Part shown: piece after piece, positions 43,471-53,468 of the stretch
Layout of the letters: every line of letters starts with the position of its first letter
Numbering within the stretch: position 1 is the stretch's first letter
Origin: Peptoniphilaceae bacterium
GTDB taxonomy: Bacteria > Bacillota > Clostridia > Tissierellales > Peptoniphilaceae
Direction: 5' to 3'
Length of the DNA stretch: 64,000 bases
NCBI GenBank assembly: GCA_028726605.1
Contig: JAQYPV010000013.1
Location: 1-64,000, forward strand
Program-made: the position numbers and the translations under genes
The notes under the pieces: generated by a model
Told to the model about the DNA's origin: nothing
Seen by the model: only the letters and a program-made list of their open reading frames with translations
Databases searched by the model: none

Positions 43471-43523
43471 ACACCGCTCCTTTCGTTTACGAATCTATAT
43501 TTTATCGAAAGGCGGACATAAAG

Positions 43524-43549
43524 AAAAGGGCACCGAAGCGCCCTTTGTC
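43524..43549 (-). terminator. hairpin between dnaK and dnaJ, possible attenuator
   Basis: On the minus strand AAAGGGC and GCCCTTT pair over an eight-base loop, followed by TCTTT. It would partly terminate transcription from dnaK before dnaJ. Confidence 0.55.
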
Positions 43550-43566
43550 CTATGCCCCCGATTGCG

Positions 43567-45405
43567 TTACGCGTTCGGATTGTCGTTGTCGTCGTCGACG
43601 ACCTCGTAGTCGGCATCCACCACGTCGTCCGGCTTCGCACCGCCCTGATCCGCATTCTGAGCGCCCGCGCTCGCCTGCTGATAGAGTTTCTGCGACAAGT
43701 TGTTAAGCTCGTTCGTCAGCTGCTCCGTACGCTTCTGGATGGTCTCCAGATCGTCGCTGTCCTTGACATCGCGCAGCTGCGTGATCTTTTCGTTGACAGC
43801 GTTCTTCTCATCTTCGCCGATCTTGTCGCCCAGTTCCTTGAGCATGCTCTCGGTCTGGTAGATGAGCGATTCGGCCTGGTTCTTGGCTTCGATGAGTGCC
43901 TTCTTCTTCTTGTCTTCCTCGGCGAACTGCTCCGCTTCCTTCACGCGGCGATCGATCTCGTCATCGGACAGGTGCGTCGACGACGTGATCGTGATCTTCT
44001 GCTCCTTGCCCGTTCCCTGGTCTTTCGCCGAGACATTGACGATGCCGTTGGCGTCGATGTCAAACGTCACTTCGATCTGCGGGACGCCTCGGCGCGCCGC
44101 CGGAATGCCCGTGAGCTGGAAGCGACCAAGCGTCGTGTTATCTGCCGCCATCTCGCGTTCGCCTTGCAGAACGTGGATGTCCACCGACGTCTGATTGTCC
44201 GCCGCCGTGGTGAACACCTGGCTCTTCTTCGTCGGGATGGTAGTGTTGCGCGGGATGAGCACCGTGGTCACGCCGCCGAGCGTCTCCAGGCCCAGCGAAA
44301 GCGGGGTCACGTCGAGCAAGAGCAAGTCTTTCACCTCGCCGGTCAAGACGCCGCCCTGAATGGCCGCGCCCAGCGCCACGCACTCATCCGGGTTGATGTC
44401 CTTCTGCGGATCTTTTCCCGTGATCTGTTTCACCATGTTCTGCACCATGGGCACGCGCGTCGAACCACCGACCAAGAGCACCTTGTTGAGTTCCGAAGCC
44501 GAGAGACCCGCGTCTTTCAACGCATCGCGCACCGGCTGTTCCGTCTTCTTCACGAGATCCGAGATGAGCTCTTCAAACTTGGCCCGTGTGAGGTCCATGT
44601 TGAGGTGCACCGGCTGACCGTTTACCGCGGTGATGAACGGCAGGTTGATGTTGGTCGTCATGGCGCTGGAGAGTTCCTTCTTCGCCTTCTCCGCCGCATC
44701 CTTCAGGCGCTGATCGCTCGTGGGATCCAAGCGCAGATCCACGCCGTTTTCCTTCTTGAATTCTTCTGCGATGTAGTCCATCAGCTTGTTGTCGAAGTCG
44801 TCGCCGCCCAAGCGGTTGTTGCCGCGCGTAGCGAGCACTTCGAAGACGCCGTCGCCGACTTCCAAAATGGACACATCAAAGGTGCCGCCGCCCAGATCGT
44901 AGACCATGATTTTGGATGATTCTTCGTCTTTATCCACGCCGTACGCCAGTGCCGCCGCCGTCGGCTCGTTGATGATGCGCTTCACCTCGAGACCGGCGAT
45001 CTTTCCGGCGTCCTTGGTCGCTTGACGCTGTGCGTCCGTGAAATAGGCCGGCACCGTAATGACTGCCTCCGAAACCGACTCGCCCAAGTAGTTCTCCGCG
45101 TCCGCCTTGAGTTTCTGCAGGATCATCGCCGAGATCTCCTGCGGCGTGTATGCCTTGCCGTCGATGGTGACCTTGCGGTCCGCGCCCATGTCGCGCTTGA
45201 TCGACGAAATGGTGCGATCCGGGTTCATGATCGCCTGACGCTTCGCCGTCTCACCCACCAAGCGCTCGCCGTCTTTCGTAAACGCCACCACGGACGGCGT
45301 GGTGCGATTGCCTTCGATGTTCGGAATAATGGTGGCCTGTCCGCCTTCCATGACGGCGACCGCCGAGTTTGTCGTTCCTAAGTCAATGCCGATTAATTTG
45401 GCCAT
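43567..45405 (-). CDS. dnaK: chaperone DnaK (Hsp70)
   Basis: 612 residues. The nucleotide-binding domain ([13 protein letters not shown] at the start, [25 protein letters not shown]) and substrate-binding domain ([14 protein letters not shown]) are complete, with a helical lid and a short Gly/Ala/Gln tail ending in an acidic stretch. Lacks the insert of Gram-negative DnaK near residue 80, as usual for Gram-positives. Third gene of hrcA-grpE-dnaK-dnaJ. Confidence 0.99.
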   Translation of the reverse strand: MAKLIGIDLGTTNSAVAVMEGGQATIIPNIEGNRTTPSVVAFTKDGERLVGETAKRQAIMNPDRTISSIKRDMGADRKVTIDGKAYTPQEISAMILQKLKADAENYLGESVSEAVITVPAYFTDAQRQATKDAGKIAGLEVKRIINEPTAAALAYGVDKDEESSKIMVYDLGGGTFDVSILEVGDGVFEVLATRGNNRLGGDDFDNKLMDYIAEEFKKENGVDLRLDPTSDQRLKDAAEKAKKELSSAMTTNINLPFITAVNGQPVHLNMDLTRAKFEELISDLVKKTEQPVRDALKDAGLSASELNKVLLVGGSTRVPMVQNMVKQITGKDPQKDINPDECVALGAAIQGGVLTGEVKDLLLLDVTPLSLGLETLGGVTTVLIPRNTTIPTKKSQVFTTAADNQTSVDIHVLQGEREMAADNTTLGRFQLTGIPAARRGVPQIEVTFDIDANGIVNVSAKDQGTGKEQKITITSSTHLSDDEIDRRVKEAEQFAEEDKKKKALIEAKNQAESLIYQTESMLKELGDKIGEDEKNAVNEKITQLRDVKDSDDLETIQKRTEQLTNELNNLSQKLYQQASAGAQNADQGGAKPDDVVDADYEVVDDDNDNPNA

Positions 45406-45434
45406 AATATCCTCCCTGTTCTGCGACCCCGTCG

Positions 45435-46040
45435 CTATTTCGCTACCTTGACCATTGCCGGTCGAATCACTTTGCCATTGAGCCGATAACCCTTTTGTAA
45501 TGTCGCAATCACGTGATGCGATGCGACGGTGTCACTCTCCTCGGCCGAGACCGCCTGATGCAAGTTCGGATCGAAGGCTTCGCCATCCGATTCGATCTCC
45601 TCCAAGCCGTTGTTGGTGAGCAGGTTCACAAACTGTTGATGGATGAGTTCCATCCCCTGATAGAATTGATCGTGCTCCTTCTCCGAGCCCAGGGCGCGTT
45701 CGAAGTTGTCCACGACCTCGAGTAATTGTCTTAAGAGTTTTTCATTCGCAAAGCGCACCGTGGATTCCCGGTCGCGCTCCACGCGTTTGCGATAGTTCTG
45801 AAAGTCCGCCTGTAGACGCACCAGTTGCAACCGCAGCGGCTCATCGGCCTCTTGTGCCGGCGGTTCCTCCGTCTTAGCTGAAGATTCTTCCTCTGTTTCC
45901 TTCGTTGAGGTTTCCTCCGCCGTCTCTTCGGCCGCCGTCTCGAAAGATTCCGCTTTCGTCTCTTCGCTCTTCGCCTCGTCTTCCGGCGCGGACTTCTTTA
46001 TATCGTCTTTTGTCTGATCTGAGACCGTCTTTTCTTTCAC
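45435..46040 (-). CDS. grpE: nucleotide exchange factor GrpE
   Basis: 201 residues. Exchanges ADP for ATP on DnaK. A very acidic, low-complexity N-terminal region (about 1-65; Glu/Thr/Ala) precedes the long coiled coil and the C-terminal beta domain ([10 protein letters not shown]... [18 protein letters not shown]). It lies 22 bases after hrcA and 29 before dnaK. Confidence 0.97.
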   Translation of the reverse strand: MKEKTVSDQTKDDIKKSAPEDEAKSEETKAESFETAAEETAEETSTKETEEESSAKTEEPPAQEADEPLRLQLVRLQADFQNYRKRVERDRESTVRFANEKLLRQLLEVVDNFERALGSEKEHDQFYQGMELIHQQFVNLLTNNGLEEIESDGEAFDPNLHQAVSAEESDTVASHHVIATLQKGYRLNGKVIRPAMVKVAK

Positions 46041-46062
46041 GTCTCCCCCTTTCCAGCGCCGG

Positions 46063-47085
46063 TCAGGCGCGACGTGTGATGGAACTCACATAGCGCCCCA
46101 TCCGCTTTACGCTGTCGATGACGCGCCCGTAGTGCATCCGCGTCGGTCCGATGACCCCCAACTGCCCGTACACATTGGAATGCAACACGTACGGAATGGA
46201 AATGACCGTCGCCTCCTGAAGACTCTCCATGGAGTTCTCATGGCCGATGCGCACGTGCAAGAGTTCCTCCATCGGTAGCGACTGCAACATCTGCACGAAC
46301 TCAGTGCTCTCCAAGAGGCGCTTGAGGTGTTCAATGGCCGACGCGCCGTCCGTCTCCCCCATGACCCGAAGCCACTTTCCGATGCCCTGAAAGAGCACCA
46401 TGGGACTACGGTGCGGGGCGATGCGCTCCAAAAAGATCGGCAGCACTTCGCTCAAGAGATTGCCCTTGACGTAGACGTCACCGAAGTAGTCGTTGCGCAG
46501 AAAATCGGTGACAGCGCCCAAAGAACGCCCTTCGAAGAGTTCCTGAATGATGTCGCCCAGGCGGTTCAGCCGCTGTACGCTGTACGGGCGATCCAGGTGG
46601 ATCAATTCGGTCTGAATGAACTTGGACCGAAACACCACCACGATCATCACTTCCCGTTCCGAAAGCGCCAACACGCGCACCGTTTCCAACACGTCGTCCG
46701 CGCGACCCGGCACCAGCGCAAAGGCCACGGTGTCCGTGAGGTCAGAGAGAATGGAAAGCGACTGATTCACCAGCGTCAAGGGATCGTGCGAGGTCTTCAA
46801 GAGGCTCTGATCCCCTAGCGCCGGAATGCCTGCCGCCTTGGGCGCATGAGTCAAGAGTTCATCCACGTACCATCGAAAGGCCTTTTCCGACGGGATACGT
46901 CCCGACGATGTATGTGCCTTTTCCAGAAAGCCCAGATGTTCCAAATCGCTCATCTCGTTGCGAATGGTGGCCGCAGACACTTCCATGTTGTAGTCTCGCT
47001 GCAACGTGCGCGATCCCACCGGTTGCCCTTCCTGAATGTAGGATTGCAGGATGGCGCTCAGGATAAAGATTTTGCGATCATCCAT
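46063..47085 (-). CDS. hrcA: heat-inducible transcription repressor HrcA
   Basis: 340 residues. Binds CIRCE and represses the class I heat-shock genes. The N-terminal winged helix (ATIRNEMSDLEHLGFLEKAHTSSGRIPS) and GAF-like core are present. Of two ATG codons after GAAGGAGG, the one at 47085 has the correct spacing. A CIRCE site lies upstream, so it is autoregulated; a second CIRCE controls hsp20. Confidence 0.97.
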   Translation of the reverse strand: MDDRKIFILSAILQSYIQEGQPVGSRTLQRDYNMEVSAATIRNEMSDLEHLGFLEKAHTSSGRIPSEKAFRWYVDELLTHAPKAAGIPALGDQSLLKTSHDPLTLVNQSLSILSDLTDTVAFALVPGRADDVLETVRVLALSEREVMIVVVFRSKFIQTELIHLDRPYSVQRLNRLGDIIQELFEGRSLGAVTDFLRNDYFGDVYVKGNLLSEVLPIFLERIAPHRSPMVLFQGIGKWLRVMGETDGASAIEHLKRLLESTEFVQMLQSLPMEELLHVRIGHENSMESLQEATVISIPYVLHSNVYGQLGVIGPTRMHYGRVIDSVKRMGRYVSSITRRA

Positions 47086-47107
47086 CGGCATCCTCCTTCG
47101 CTCCTTA

Positions 47108-47134
47108 TTATCACTCGCTCTTATCGAGTGCTAA
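47108..47134 (-). promoter_or_regulatory. CIRCE element upstream of hrcA
   Basis: On the minus strand TTAGCACTC, nine bases, GAGTGATAA. It overlaps the expected transcription start just after the -10. Confidence 0.93.
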
Positions 47135-47138
47135 CATC

Positions 47139-47167
47139 ATCTTACACGCTGCGGCCGCCTTTGTCAA
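47139..47167 (-). promoter_or_regulatory. promoter of hrcA-grpE-dnaK-dnaJ
   Basis: On the minus strand consensus TTGACA (47162-47167), a 17-base spacer and TAAGAT (47139-47144). It begins nine bases after the hemW stop. Confidence 0.85.
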
Positions 47168-47175
47168 ATGGTCGC

Positions 47176-48345
47176 TTAAAAAAAGCTCTCGCGCGCGTCC
47201 CATTCCAGCCAAAGATCCGAGAGGATGTCATTTTGAACCCATAGCCCTTGTTCCGTCATGAAGACCCGTTCTGCCGTCACGCCCATCATCCCCCGCGCCA
47301 CTTCCCGCGCCACGGTCTCCGGGGCAAGATCCACCACATCCACGCCATTCTTCTCTAAAAAGCGCGCCCGATCGATGCCACGGATCTTGCGAAACCCCAT
47401 CATCACCTGTTCGAAGAGGTCGTCCGCACGCGTGCGAGGGAGAATCTCTCCGGGATCCTCACCCCGTTTTACCCTCTCCATATAATAGGAGATCTTTCGC
47501 GTATTCTCGTGACGTTCGCCACCGACGTACCCGCTCGCGCCGAGACCGAGGCCCAAATATTCCTTTCCCGTCCAATACTTCAAATTGTGACGCGATTCTC
47601 GTCCCGCTCGTGCAAAATTCGAAATTTCGTAACGAGAGAAGCCCATCGCTTGAAGGCCTTGTGCCGCCTGTACGAAAAGCGCCACCGACGTTTCCTCGCT
47701 CGGCAGCGCGATTTCGCCCCGCTGCACGAGGTAGCCCAAGAGCGTCTTCTCCTCGAGGATCAGTTCGTACCAGGAGACATGGGTTGGCTCGATTCGCTCT
47801 ATTTCCTCCAAATCACGGGCGATGTCGTCTTTCGTCTGCTCCGGCAGTGCCAGAATGAGGTCGATGTTGATATTGCAGATGCCGCCATCGCGAAGAGTTT
47901 GTACAGCTTTTCGAGCGTCTTCCGCTGTATGCATGCGAGCGATGCGGGAAAGGAGCGCGTCGGAAAATGTCTGAACGCCCAGCGAGACGCGATTTACGCC
48001 AGCTTTTTTCCAAATCGAAACGTCTCGCGTCGTAAACGTCCCCGGATTGGCCTCCAGCGTGATTTCTGCCTCCGGCGATACCGTCGTTCTTTCGTTTAGT
48101 ACATCGAAGAGCCGCGCGATGGCATCGGCCGACATCATGGACGGCGTCCCTCCGCCCACATAAATGGAATCCGCGATACGCTCGTTTAACGTGTCGCGCA
48201 CAAAAGGAATGTCCATTTCGCGCACGAGCGCCTCCAGGTATGGCGCGTGGTACGCTTCCGCATGTGGGAAAGTCAAAAAATCACAGTAATTGCAGCGCGC
48301 AGGACAAAAAGGAATGTGAAGGTAGATTCCCAAAGATTTCTGCAT
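47176..48345 (-). CDS. hemW: HemW-type radical SAM protein (haem chaperone family)
   Basis: 389 residues. Formerly annotated as oxygen-independent coproporphyrinogen oxidase; HemW-type members instead bind and transfer haem. The cluster motif CPARCNYC is at residues 12-19 and VGGGTPS at about 58-64; the single extra Cys of true HemN is lacking. I place the start at the ATG at 48345 after GAGAAGG; the longer frame upstream runs into non-coding repeat sequence. It lies between lepA and hrcA, as in many Firmicutes. Confidence 0.9.
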   Translation of the reverse strand: MQKSLGIYLHIPFCPARCNYCDFLTFPHAEAYHAPYLEALVREMDIPFVRDTLNERIADSIYVGGGTPSMMSADAIARLFDVLNERTTVSPEAEITLEANPGTFTTRDVSIWKKAGVNRVSLGVQTFSDALLSRIARMHTAEDARKAVQTLRDGGICNINIDLILALPEQTKDDIARDLEEIERIEPTHVSWYELILEEKTLLGYLVQRGEIALPSEETSVALFVQAAQGLQAMGFSRYEISNFARAGRESRHNLKYWTGKEYLGLGLGASGYVGGERHENTRKISYYMERVKRGEDPGEILPRTRADDLFEQVMMGFRKIRGIDRARFLEKNGVDVVDLAPETVAREVARGMMGVTAERVFMTEQGLWVQNDILSDLWLEWDARESFF

Positions 48346-48899
48346 ATCCTTCTCACTTTCCAATAAAAAGGAAAGTTGTTGTAAGAGTCGATCAAAATTT
48401 GCGAGACGACGTGACGAGGCGAAGCGGTGACGATAAAGCGTGAGGTGAATTTTCAGCCTTCGTGGTGATTGGGTCTGAACGGCGGTGGCCATGACGTGAA
48501 AATCAATCATCTTAATTTTGACGGCACGCCACGTATGGGCTAATTTCTTTTTTTCGCATTGCCGTCTATCCTATAAAAAAACGTGTGGGCAAAACGCCAT
48601 TTCTCTTCACAGCGTCACAGCGCCGTGTCCGGAAATTCAACTTTTTCCTCAAAAGCGTATATTTTAGGCACTGAAAGTAGACGCGAATTCAGTTTTTCCT
48701 TCAAAGCGTCTATTTTTGAGTCCAAAATCTATACGCAAAAGACCTTTCACTCATTTTGCCCACACCATTTTTCACAGCGTATACGCTTTAAACATTTTTA
48801 CAGAATTGCCCACACCGCTACCTCCATCTTCGCCCGCGTGGCATCACGAAGCCTTCCACGGTCAATCCATGATGCCCAACTGCGACGCTTACAAACTAC
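48346..48899. other. lepA-hemW intergenic region holding element copy B
   Basis: Over 550 bases separate two genes that are usually close. From about 48435 to 48875 the sequence is homologous to 32340-32880. No gene was seen. An insertion here would separate hemW from the lepA transcript. Confidence 0.7.
48533..48816. repeat. nested-palindrome intergenic element, copy B
   Basis: Same motif series as copy A: GTATGGGC (48533), GTGTGGGCAA (48583), a degenerate GTGTCCGGAA (48625), GCGTATA (48655), TAGACGC (48678), GCGTCTA (48706), TATACGC (48730), TTGCCCACAC (48756), GCGTATACGC (about 48777) and TTGCCCACAC (48806). Every interval equals that in copy A; about 54 of 284 positions differ, most densely in the central loop. 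Similarity continues left to about 48490. Confidence 0.85.
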
Positions 48900-50711
48900 T
48901 CAGCCTTCCTCGTCGTATTTCAAAACACTCAAGAAGGCGCTCTGCGGGATGGAGACGTTGCCCACCTGACGCATGCGCTTTTTGCCTTCTTTTTGTTTCT
49001 CTAACAGTTTTTTCTTTCGCGAAATGTCGCCGCCGTAGCACTTGGAGAGCACGTCCTTGCGCAGGGCCGAGACCGTCTCACGAGCGATGATCTTGGCGCC
49101 GATGGACGCCTGAATGGGCACGGCAAACTGGTGGCGCGGGATCTCTTTCTTGAGGCGCTCGCAGATGGAACGGCCGCGTTCATAGGCCTTGTCACGATGG
49201 ACGATGAGGGACAGCGCGTCCACGACTTCGCCGTTGACCAGGATGTCCAGCTTCACGAGGTCCGACTTCTGATAGCCCTTGAGTTCGTAATCCAGGCTCG
49301 CATAGCCGCGCGTCTTAGACTTCAAGGCGTCGAAGAAATCGTAGATGACTTCGTTGAGCGGCATGAAATACGTGAGCGTCACGCGGTTTTCGTCGAGATA
49401 CGTGAGGTTCTGGTACACGCCGCGTCGATTCTGGCACAGTTCCATGATGGTGCCGATGTAGTCTTTGGGCGTCATGATGTTGGCCGTGACGACGGGTTCC
49501 TCCACGGTGCGAATGTCCGTGGGATCCGGAAAATCCGTCGGGTTTTGAATTTCGATCGCCGAGCCGTCGTTGAGCGTGATCCGGTAGATGACGCTGGGCG
49601 CCGTGGCCAGGATGTCCAAGTCGAACTCGCGCTCCAGCCGCTCCTCGATGATCTCCATGTGGAGCATTCCGAGGAAGCCGCACCGGAAGCCAAAGCCCAA
49701 CGCCACCGAGTTTTCTTTCTCAAAGACGAGGGCGGCATCGTTCACCTGGAGTTTCTCCAACGCCTCGCGCACGCTGTTCACGTCTTCGTTGGCCGTGGGA
49801 TAGATGCCCGCGTACACCATCGGGACGACCTTTTTGTATCCGGGAAGCGGCCGTGCCGCCGGACGCGCGGCTTCAGTGATGGTATCGCCCACCCGGGCGT
49901 CGCCCACTTTTTTGATAGAACAGACCACATAGCCGACATCGCCCGTCCCCAGTTCTTCCGTCGGGTAGTGCGTGCCGATGTCGTAGCCCACTTCATCCAC
50001 TTCGTAGGTCTTGCCCGTGGCCATGAGCTGGATCATCATGCCCTTGCGCATGGACCCCTCTTTGACGCGGACGAACATCACCACTCCAAGATACGGGTCG
50101 TAGTACGAGTCGAAGATGAGCGCCTGAAGCGGCGCATCGGGGTCGCCGGCGGGGGCCGGTACGTTCTTCACGATGTCTTCTAAGACATCCTTAATATTGG
50201 TGCCGTTTTTGGCCGAGATGAGCGGCGCGCATTCCGCGTCCAAACCGATCACCGTCTCGATTTCGTTTTTCGCCATTTCGACGTTCGCGCTGGGCAGGTC
50301 GATCTTGTTGATGACCGGCAGGATTTCCAAATCCTCTTCCAGCGCCAAATAGGTGTTGGCGAGCGTCTGAGCTTCCACGCCCTGGGACGCGTCCACGATG
50401 AGCAGCGCCCCTTCGCACGCCGCCAGCGACCGCGAGACCTCGTAGTGAAAGTCCACATGTCCCGGCGTGTCGATCAAGTTCAAGGTATAGAGATTGCCGT
50501 CCTCGGCCTCGTAAAACAGACGCACGGCCTTCAGTTTGATGGTGATGCCGCGCTCGCGCTCCAAGTCCATGGAGTCAAGCAGTTGGTCCTGCATTTCGCG
50601 CTTCGTGATGGCGCCCGTGTTCTCGATGAGTCGGTCCGCCAAGGTGGACTTGCCGTGATCGATGTGTGCGATGATGCAAAAGTTGCGAATCAAATGCTGA
50701 TCTTGTGCCAT
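48900..50711 (-). CDS. lepA: elongation factor 4 (LepA)
   Basis: 603 residues. Ribosome-associated GTPase acting in translation/initiation quality. GTP-binding words [23 protein letters not shown] and NKIDLPSA are followed by EF-G-like domains and the LepA-specific C-terminal domain. The ATG follows TAGGAGG, which also contains the stop codon of the upstream signal peptidase gene, so the two are tightly linked. Confidence 0.98.
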   Translation of the reverse strand: MAQDQHLIRNFCIIAHIDHGKSTLADRLIENTGAITKREMQDQLLDSMDLERERGITIKLKAVRLFYEAEDGNLYTLNLIDTPGHVDFHYEVSRSLAACEGALLIVDASQGVEAQTLANTYLALEEDLEILPVINKIDLPSANVEMAKNEIETVIGLDAECAPLISAKNGTNIKDVLEDIVKNVPAPAGDPDAPLQALIFDSYYDPYLGVVMFVRVKEGSMRKGMMIQLMATGKTYEVDEVGYDIGTHYPTEELGTGDVGYVVCSIKKVGDARVGDTITEAARPAARPLPGYKKVVPMVYAGIYPTANEDVNSVREALEKLQVNDAALVFEKENSVALGFGFRCGFLGMLHMEIIEERLEREFDLDILATAPSVIYRITLNDGSAIEIQNPTDFPDPTDIRTVEEPVVTANIMTPKDYIGTIMELCQNRRGVYQNLTYLDENRVTLTYFMPLNEVIYDFFDALKSKTRGYASLDYELKGYQKSDLVKLDILVNGEVVDALSLIVHRDKAYERGRSICERLKKEIPRHQFAVPIQASIGAKIIARETVSALRKDVLSKCYGGDISRKKKLLEKQKEGKKRMRQVGNVSIPQSAFLSVLKYDEEG

Positions 50712-50719
50712 AGCGCCTC

Positions 50720-51280
50720 CTAAATGCCGCCGAATCGGTCAAACGGAAAGTAGCGAAACGCGGCGCGTCCGACGATGGCGTCTTCTGATATCGTGCCGAA
50801 AAAGCGGCTGTCCTTGCTGGCCCCTTCGAGGCGATTGTCGCCCAGAACGAATAGCTCTCCCTCTGGGACAAGCCAGTCGGTGGCGCCGGAGGTCAGCGTC
50901 TGGTCGGCGTTGATGTACGTCTCTTCCAGCCGTTTGCCGTTGATGTAGACCATCCCGTTTTCGATCTGCACGTACTCGCCCGGAAAGGCGACCACGCGTT
51001 TGATGTAGTCGCGGTTTTCATCGGGCGCGTGGAACACGATGATGTCGCCGCGAGAGAGGTCGGAAACGCCGATGCCCTGCTTCAGGACAAAGAGGCGATC
51101 GCCATCGTGTAAGGTGTCCAGCATCGACGTTCCCTCGACGACGGTGCTGGAGACCAGAAAATGTGTGATCAGAAAAGCAATGAGAATCGCCGATAAGATG
51201 ATGCGAATGGCCTCGATGGGGCGAAATTCTTCCCGTTCCGGCTTCGTTTCGCGTGATTCAGGAGCGTGAGCTCGTTGCAT
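50720..51280 (-). CDS. lepB: signal peptidase I (short form)
   Basis: 186 residues. Membrane serine protease that removes Sec signal peptides. One N-terminal membrane helix (about 25-45), catalytic Ser52 (in GTSMLDTL) and Lys94 (in [11 protein letters not shown]), and the C-terminal GDNR box are present. The ATG at 51280 follows GGAAG. It lies between a second, long signal peptidase gene and lepA. Confidence 0.95.
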   Translation of the reverse strand: MQRAHAPESRETKPEREEFRPIEAIRIILSAILIAFLITHFLVSSTVVEGTSMLDTLHDGDRLFVLKQGIGVSDLSRGDIIVFHAPDENRDYIKRVVAFPGEYVQIENGMVYINGKRLEETYINADQTLTSGATDWLVPEGELFVLGDNRLEGASKDSRFFGTISEDAIVGRAAFRYFPFDRFGGI

Positions 51281-51308
51281 GGTTTCGTCTTCCCTTCCCA
51301 TTGATGGA

Positions 51309-51334
51309 AAAGCCGCCGGTGAGCCGGCGGCTTT
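51309..51334. terminator. perfect hairpin between the two signal peptidase genes
   Basis: AAAGCCGCCGG, TGAG loop, CCGGCGGCTTT: an 11-bp stem but with only three T after it in either direction, so a weak terminator or RNA-processing stem. Confidence 0.55.
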
Positions 51335-51374
51335 GCACTTGTTCAGTAGATGCTTATATTCTGCCGAGTAACGA

Positions 51375-52769
51375 TCAGTAGAGGCTTTGGATCTCAGTGA
51401 GCGGCCAAATGCGCAGGCGCGCGACCGCTTCGATTTCGGATTTGTCGATGGGTCCGAAAAGGCGTGAATCGTTGCTCGCGCCCTCGGCGCGGTTGTCGCC
51501 CATGACGAAGTATTCGTGCTCGCCGAGCGTCCACTCCTTTTGATCGTAAGTGGCCGTCTGACTGTCGATGTAGGCTTCCTGCACTTCGTACTTGCCGTCG
51601 ATGAACACGCGACCGTCTTGGATGGTGACCGTCTCACCCGGCAGGCCGATCAGGCGCTTGATGTAGAGTTCGGCCTGGTCCGGCGAGTCGATGATGAGCA
51701 CATCGCCCCGCTCGTAGCGGTCGAAATAGGTCGGTATCTTGCTCACGATGAGCACGTTGCCATCTTGGAACGTGGGTTCCATGGAAGTGCCGCGCACCGT
51801 GGTCACGGAGAAGATAAAGGTGCGAATGAAGAAGGCCAAAACGATGGCCGAGAGGATGGGCAGCACCCAGCCGAAGACGGCCTCCTTGAGAGTGGAACGC
51901 TCCGGTTTCTCGCCCTCCGCCGCGTTGTACTCAGGCTTCTCTTTTGTCTTCCTATCCTTTTTCTTTTTTCCTTTTTTCTTGTTGGCCGCGTTGGATTCCG
52001 CGCCGTTCGGCGTCGCTCGGTGGATGATGGGACTCACGGGCCGCACTTCGTCTTCAAACGGTGTCTCATCTTCAAGTTCGTCATTGATGGAATAGGCCGC
52101 CGCCAACTCCTCGGTCGTCAGCACTTCCGTCTCGTCTTCCTCGACGTCTAGAAGTTCGCCTTGCTCCATCGCAAAGATGTCCGGTGCGTCCACGCTCTTC
52201 GGAGCGGACGTAAAAGCCGCATGCTCTGTGTCTTCTGTGAAGTCATCACTCTCCGAAAGATTCGAATCCGATGTCACCACAAAGGGCGCGCCCTCTGTTG
52301 GCTGTGCCGAGTCTTCACGCTGCGCGTCCTCCGCTTCCAAGCGAGACCGCGTCTCGGGCGTCACGTGGCGCTTGATTTTATCTTTGATTGCCTCCGCGCG
52401 CGTGGCCGGCCTTAATGGCTCGCGAACGGAGGCGGCATCCGTCGTTTCGACCTCGTCATCGCGTTGGAGCTGTGCCGATACCGGCATGTAGACCGTCGTG
52501 GCATCTTCTACAGCATCGCCGTCATCTGCCACAGCAATGCCAAAGCCCTCCACAGCATTGCCGTCGTCTTTCACGGTATTGCCTAATTCTTCCACAGCAT
52601 CGCCATCGTCTTCCACAGCATCGCCATAAAAAAGATCTTCCATGCGGGAAGGCTTAGGTGTTGCCGACGCTGCTTCCTCATGAATGGGTGTGTCCTCATT
52701 TTCCACCGCTTCGCCCATGAACAGGTTGTCAAGCGAAGCGCGTTTTGCTTTTTTCCGGTCGTTCGTCAT
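51375..52769 (-). CDS. signal peptidase I with about 290-residue acidic repeat-containing N-terminal extension
   Basis: 464 residues; ordinary signal peptidases have 170-200. The enzyme part is residues 295-464: membrane helix (about 297-320), Ser329 (GTSMEPTF), Lys371 (YIKRLIGLPGE) and MGDNRAEGASNDSR. The preceding cytosolic extension is acidic and low in complexity. It has two LF-x-G-(E/D)-AVE words (residues 16-23, 46-53), then DDGDAVE/DDGNAVE repeats (54-88), and a Lys-rich stretch (264-278) just before the membrane. I do not recognise the extension. The ATG follows AGAGG and a -10 lies at 52802-52807. Confidence 0.92.
   Translation of the reverse strand: MTNDRKKAKRASLDNLFMGEAVENEDTPIHEEAASATPKPSRMEDLFYGDAVEDDGDAVEELGNTVKDDGNAVEGFGIAVADDGDAVEDATTVYMPVSAQLQRDDEVETTDAASVREPLRPATRAEAIKDKIKRHVTPETRSRLEAEDAQREDSAQPTEGAPFVVTSDSNLSESDDFTEDTEHAAFTSAPKSVDAPDIFAMEQGELLDVEEDETEVLTTEELAAAYSINDELEDETPFEDEVRPVSPIIHRATPNGAESNAANKKKGKKKKDRKTKEKPEYNAAEGEKPERSTLKEAVFGWVLPILSAIVLAFFIRTFIFSVTTVRGTSMEPTFQDGNVLIVSKIPTYFDRYERGDVLIIDSPDQAELYIKRLIGLPGETVTIQDGRVFIDGKYEVQEAYIDSQTATYDQKEWTLGEHEYFVMGDNRAEGASNDSRLFGPIDKSEIEAVARLRIWPLTEIQSLY
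52500..52640 (-). repeat. degenerate 27-30-bp repeats inside the long signal peptidase gene
   Basis: Four to five imperfect units with core TTCCACAGCATCGCC (plus strand) encode the DDGDAVE-type repeats. Length variation between strains would be expected. Confidence 0.65.
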
Positions 52770-52801
52770 AAAGGCCTCTTTTCGTCAAAATCACATCCCT
52801 T

Positions 52802-52807
52802 AGTATA
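52802..52807 (-). promoter_or_regulatory. extended -10 element before the long signal peptidase gene
   Basis: TGG-TATACT on the minus strand; no good -35 is seen at the usual distance. It falls between the rpsT terminator and the gene. Confidence 0.5.
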
Positions 52808-52893
52808 CCATAGAGGCACCCTCTGACGAGGTCTGGATTCGGAATGAAGCGCACAAAATCGAACCCTGCACGGACTTGACCATAAAGAGACAC

Positions 52894-52923
52894 AAAAAAA
52901 GAGCGATCCTCGCGGAACCGCTC
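52894..52923 (-). terminator. terminator after rpsT
   Basis: On the minus strand GAGCG...CGCTC with an inner CCGCGAGG fold, followed by seven T (52894-52900). Confidence 0.85.
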
Positions 52924-52930
52924 GAACTCT

Positions 52931-53197
52931 TTATTCTGCGTGCGCATTCAGGCGCTTCTGCAAGCGACTGATCGTGCGGCTGGCTTTGTTCTTGGACATC
53001 GCGCTACCCAAAGACGCGCGTTTCACCTTGCGATCGATGACTTTCAGGATCTCCTGTGCCTCTGAAGGTGAGTTAGCCTCCAAAGCCTGGTCGAACTTCT
53101 TGATGTAGGTCTTGATCTCCGAACGACGGCTGCGGTTGTGCAGACGGTTCCGCTCCGCAATGATCACCCGTTTCTTTGCTGATTTAATATTTGCCAA
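52931..53197 (-). CDS. rpsT: 30S ribosomal protein S20
   Basis: 88 residues, normal length. The ANIKSAKKRVIIAERNRLHNRSRRSEIKT start is typical of S20. The start codon is a TTG (53197), eight bases after GGGAGG; rare start codons are known for rpsT. A possible promoter (TATGAT near 53245, minus strand) lies upstream. Confidence 0.97.
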   Translation of the reverse strand: MANIKSAKKRVIIAERNRLHNRSRRSEIKTYIKKFDQALEANSPSEAQEILKVIDRKVKRASLGSAMSKNKASRTISRLQKRLNAHAE

Positions 53198-53468
53198 TCT
53201 CCTCACCTCCCGTGTAAGAATGTTTAACGATACCCGGCAATCATACCACAAAGGCCATTCACCCTGCAAGTCCTGACGAGCACATTCTGCCGTGGGCGTT
53301 ACCGTTCCGCGATGAGCGCCGTCGTGCTCACTGCAAGCCCCACAGAGGATTGCCATTCGCCGGCGCGATGCCGTCCGCATCCGGCGCCGGCGCCTCGCAC
53401 CTGTTCCGCTCCCCCACAAGTCCCTCAGCACGTATCGTCCCAGGCGCGGATACGCCGCCCACGCCCCC

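Noticed and set aside
47176-48510. Upstream extension of hemW into the repeat element
   Set aside because: HemW proteins start at the equivalent of MQKSLGIYLHIPFCP, and the ATG at 48345 has a ribosome binding site.
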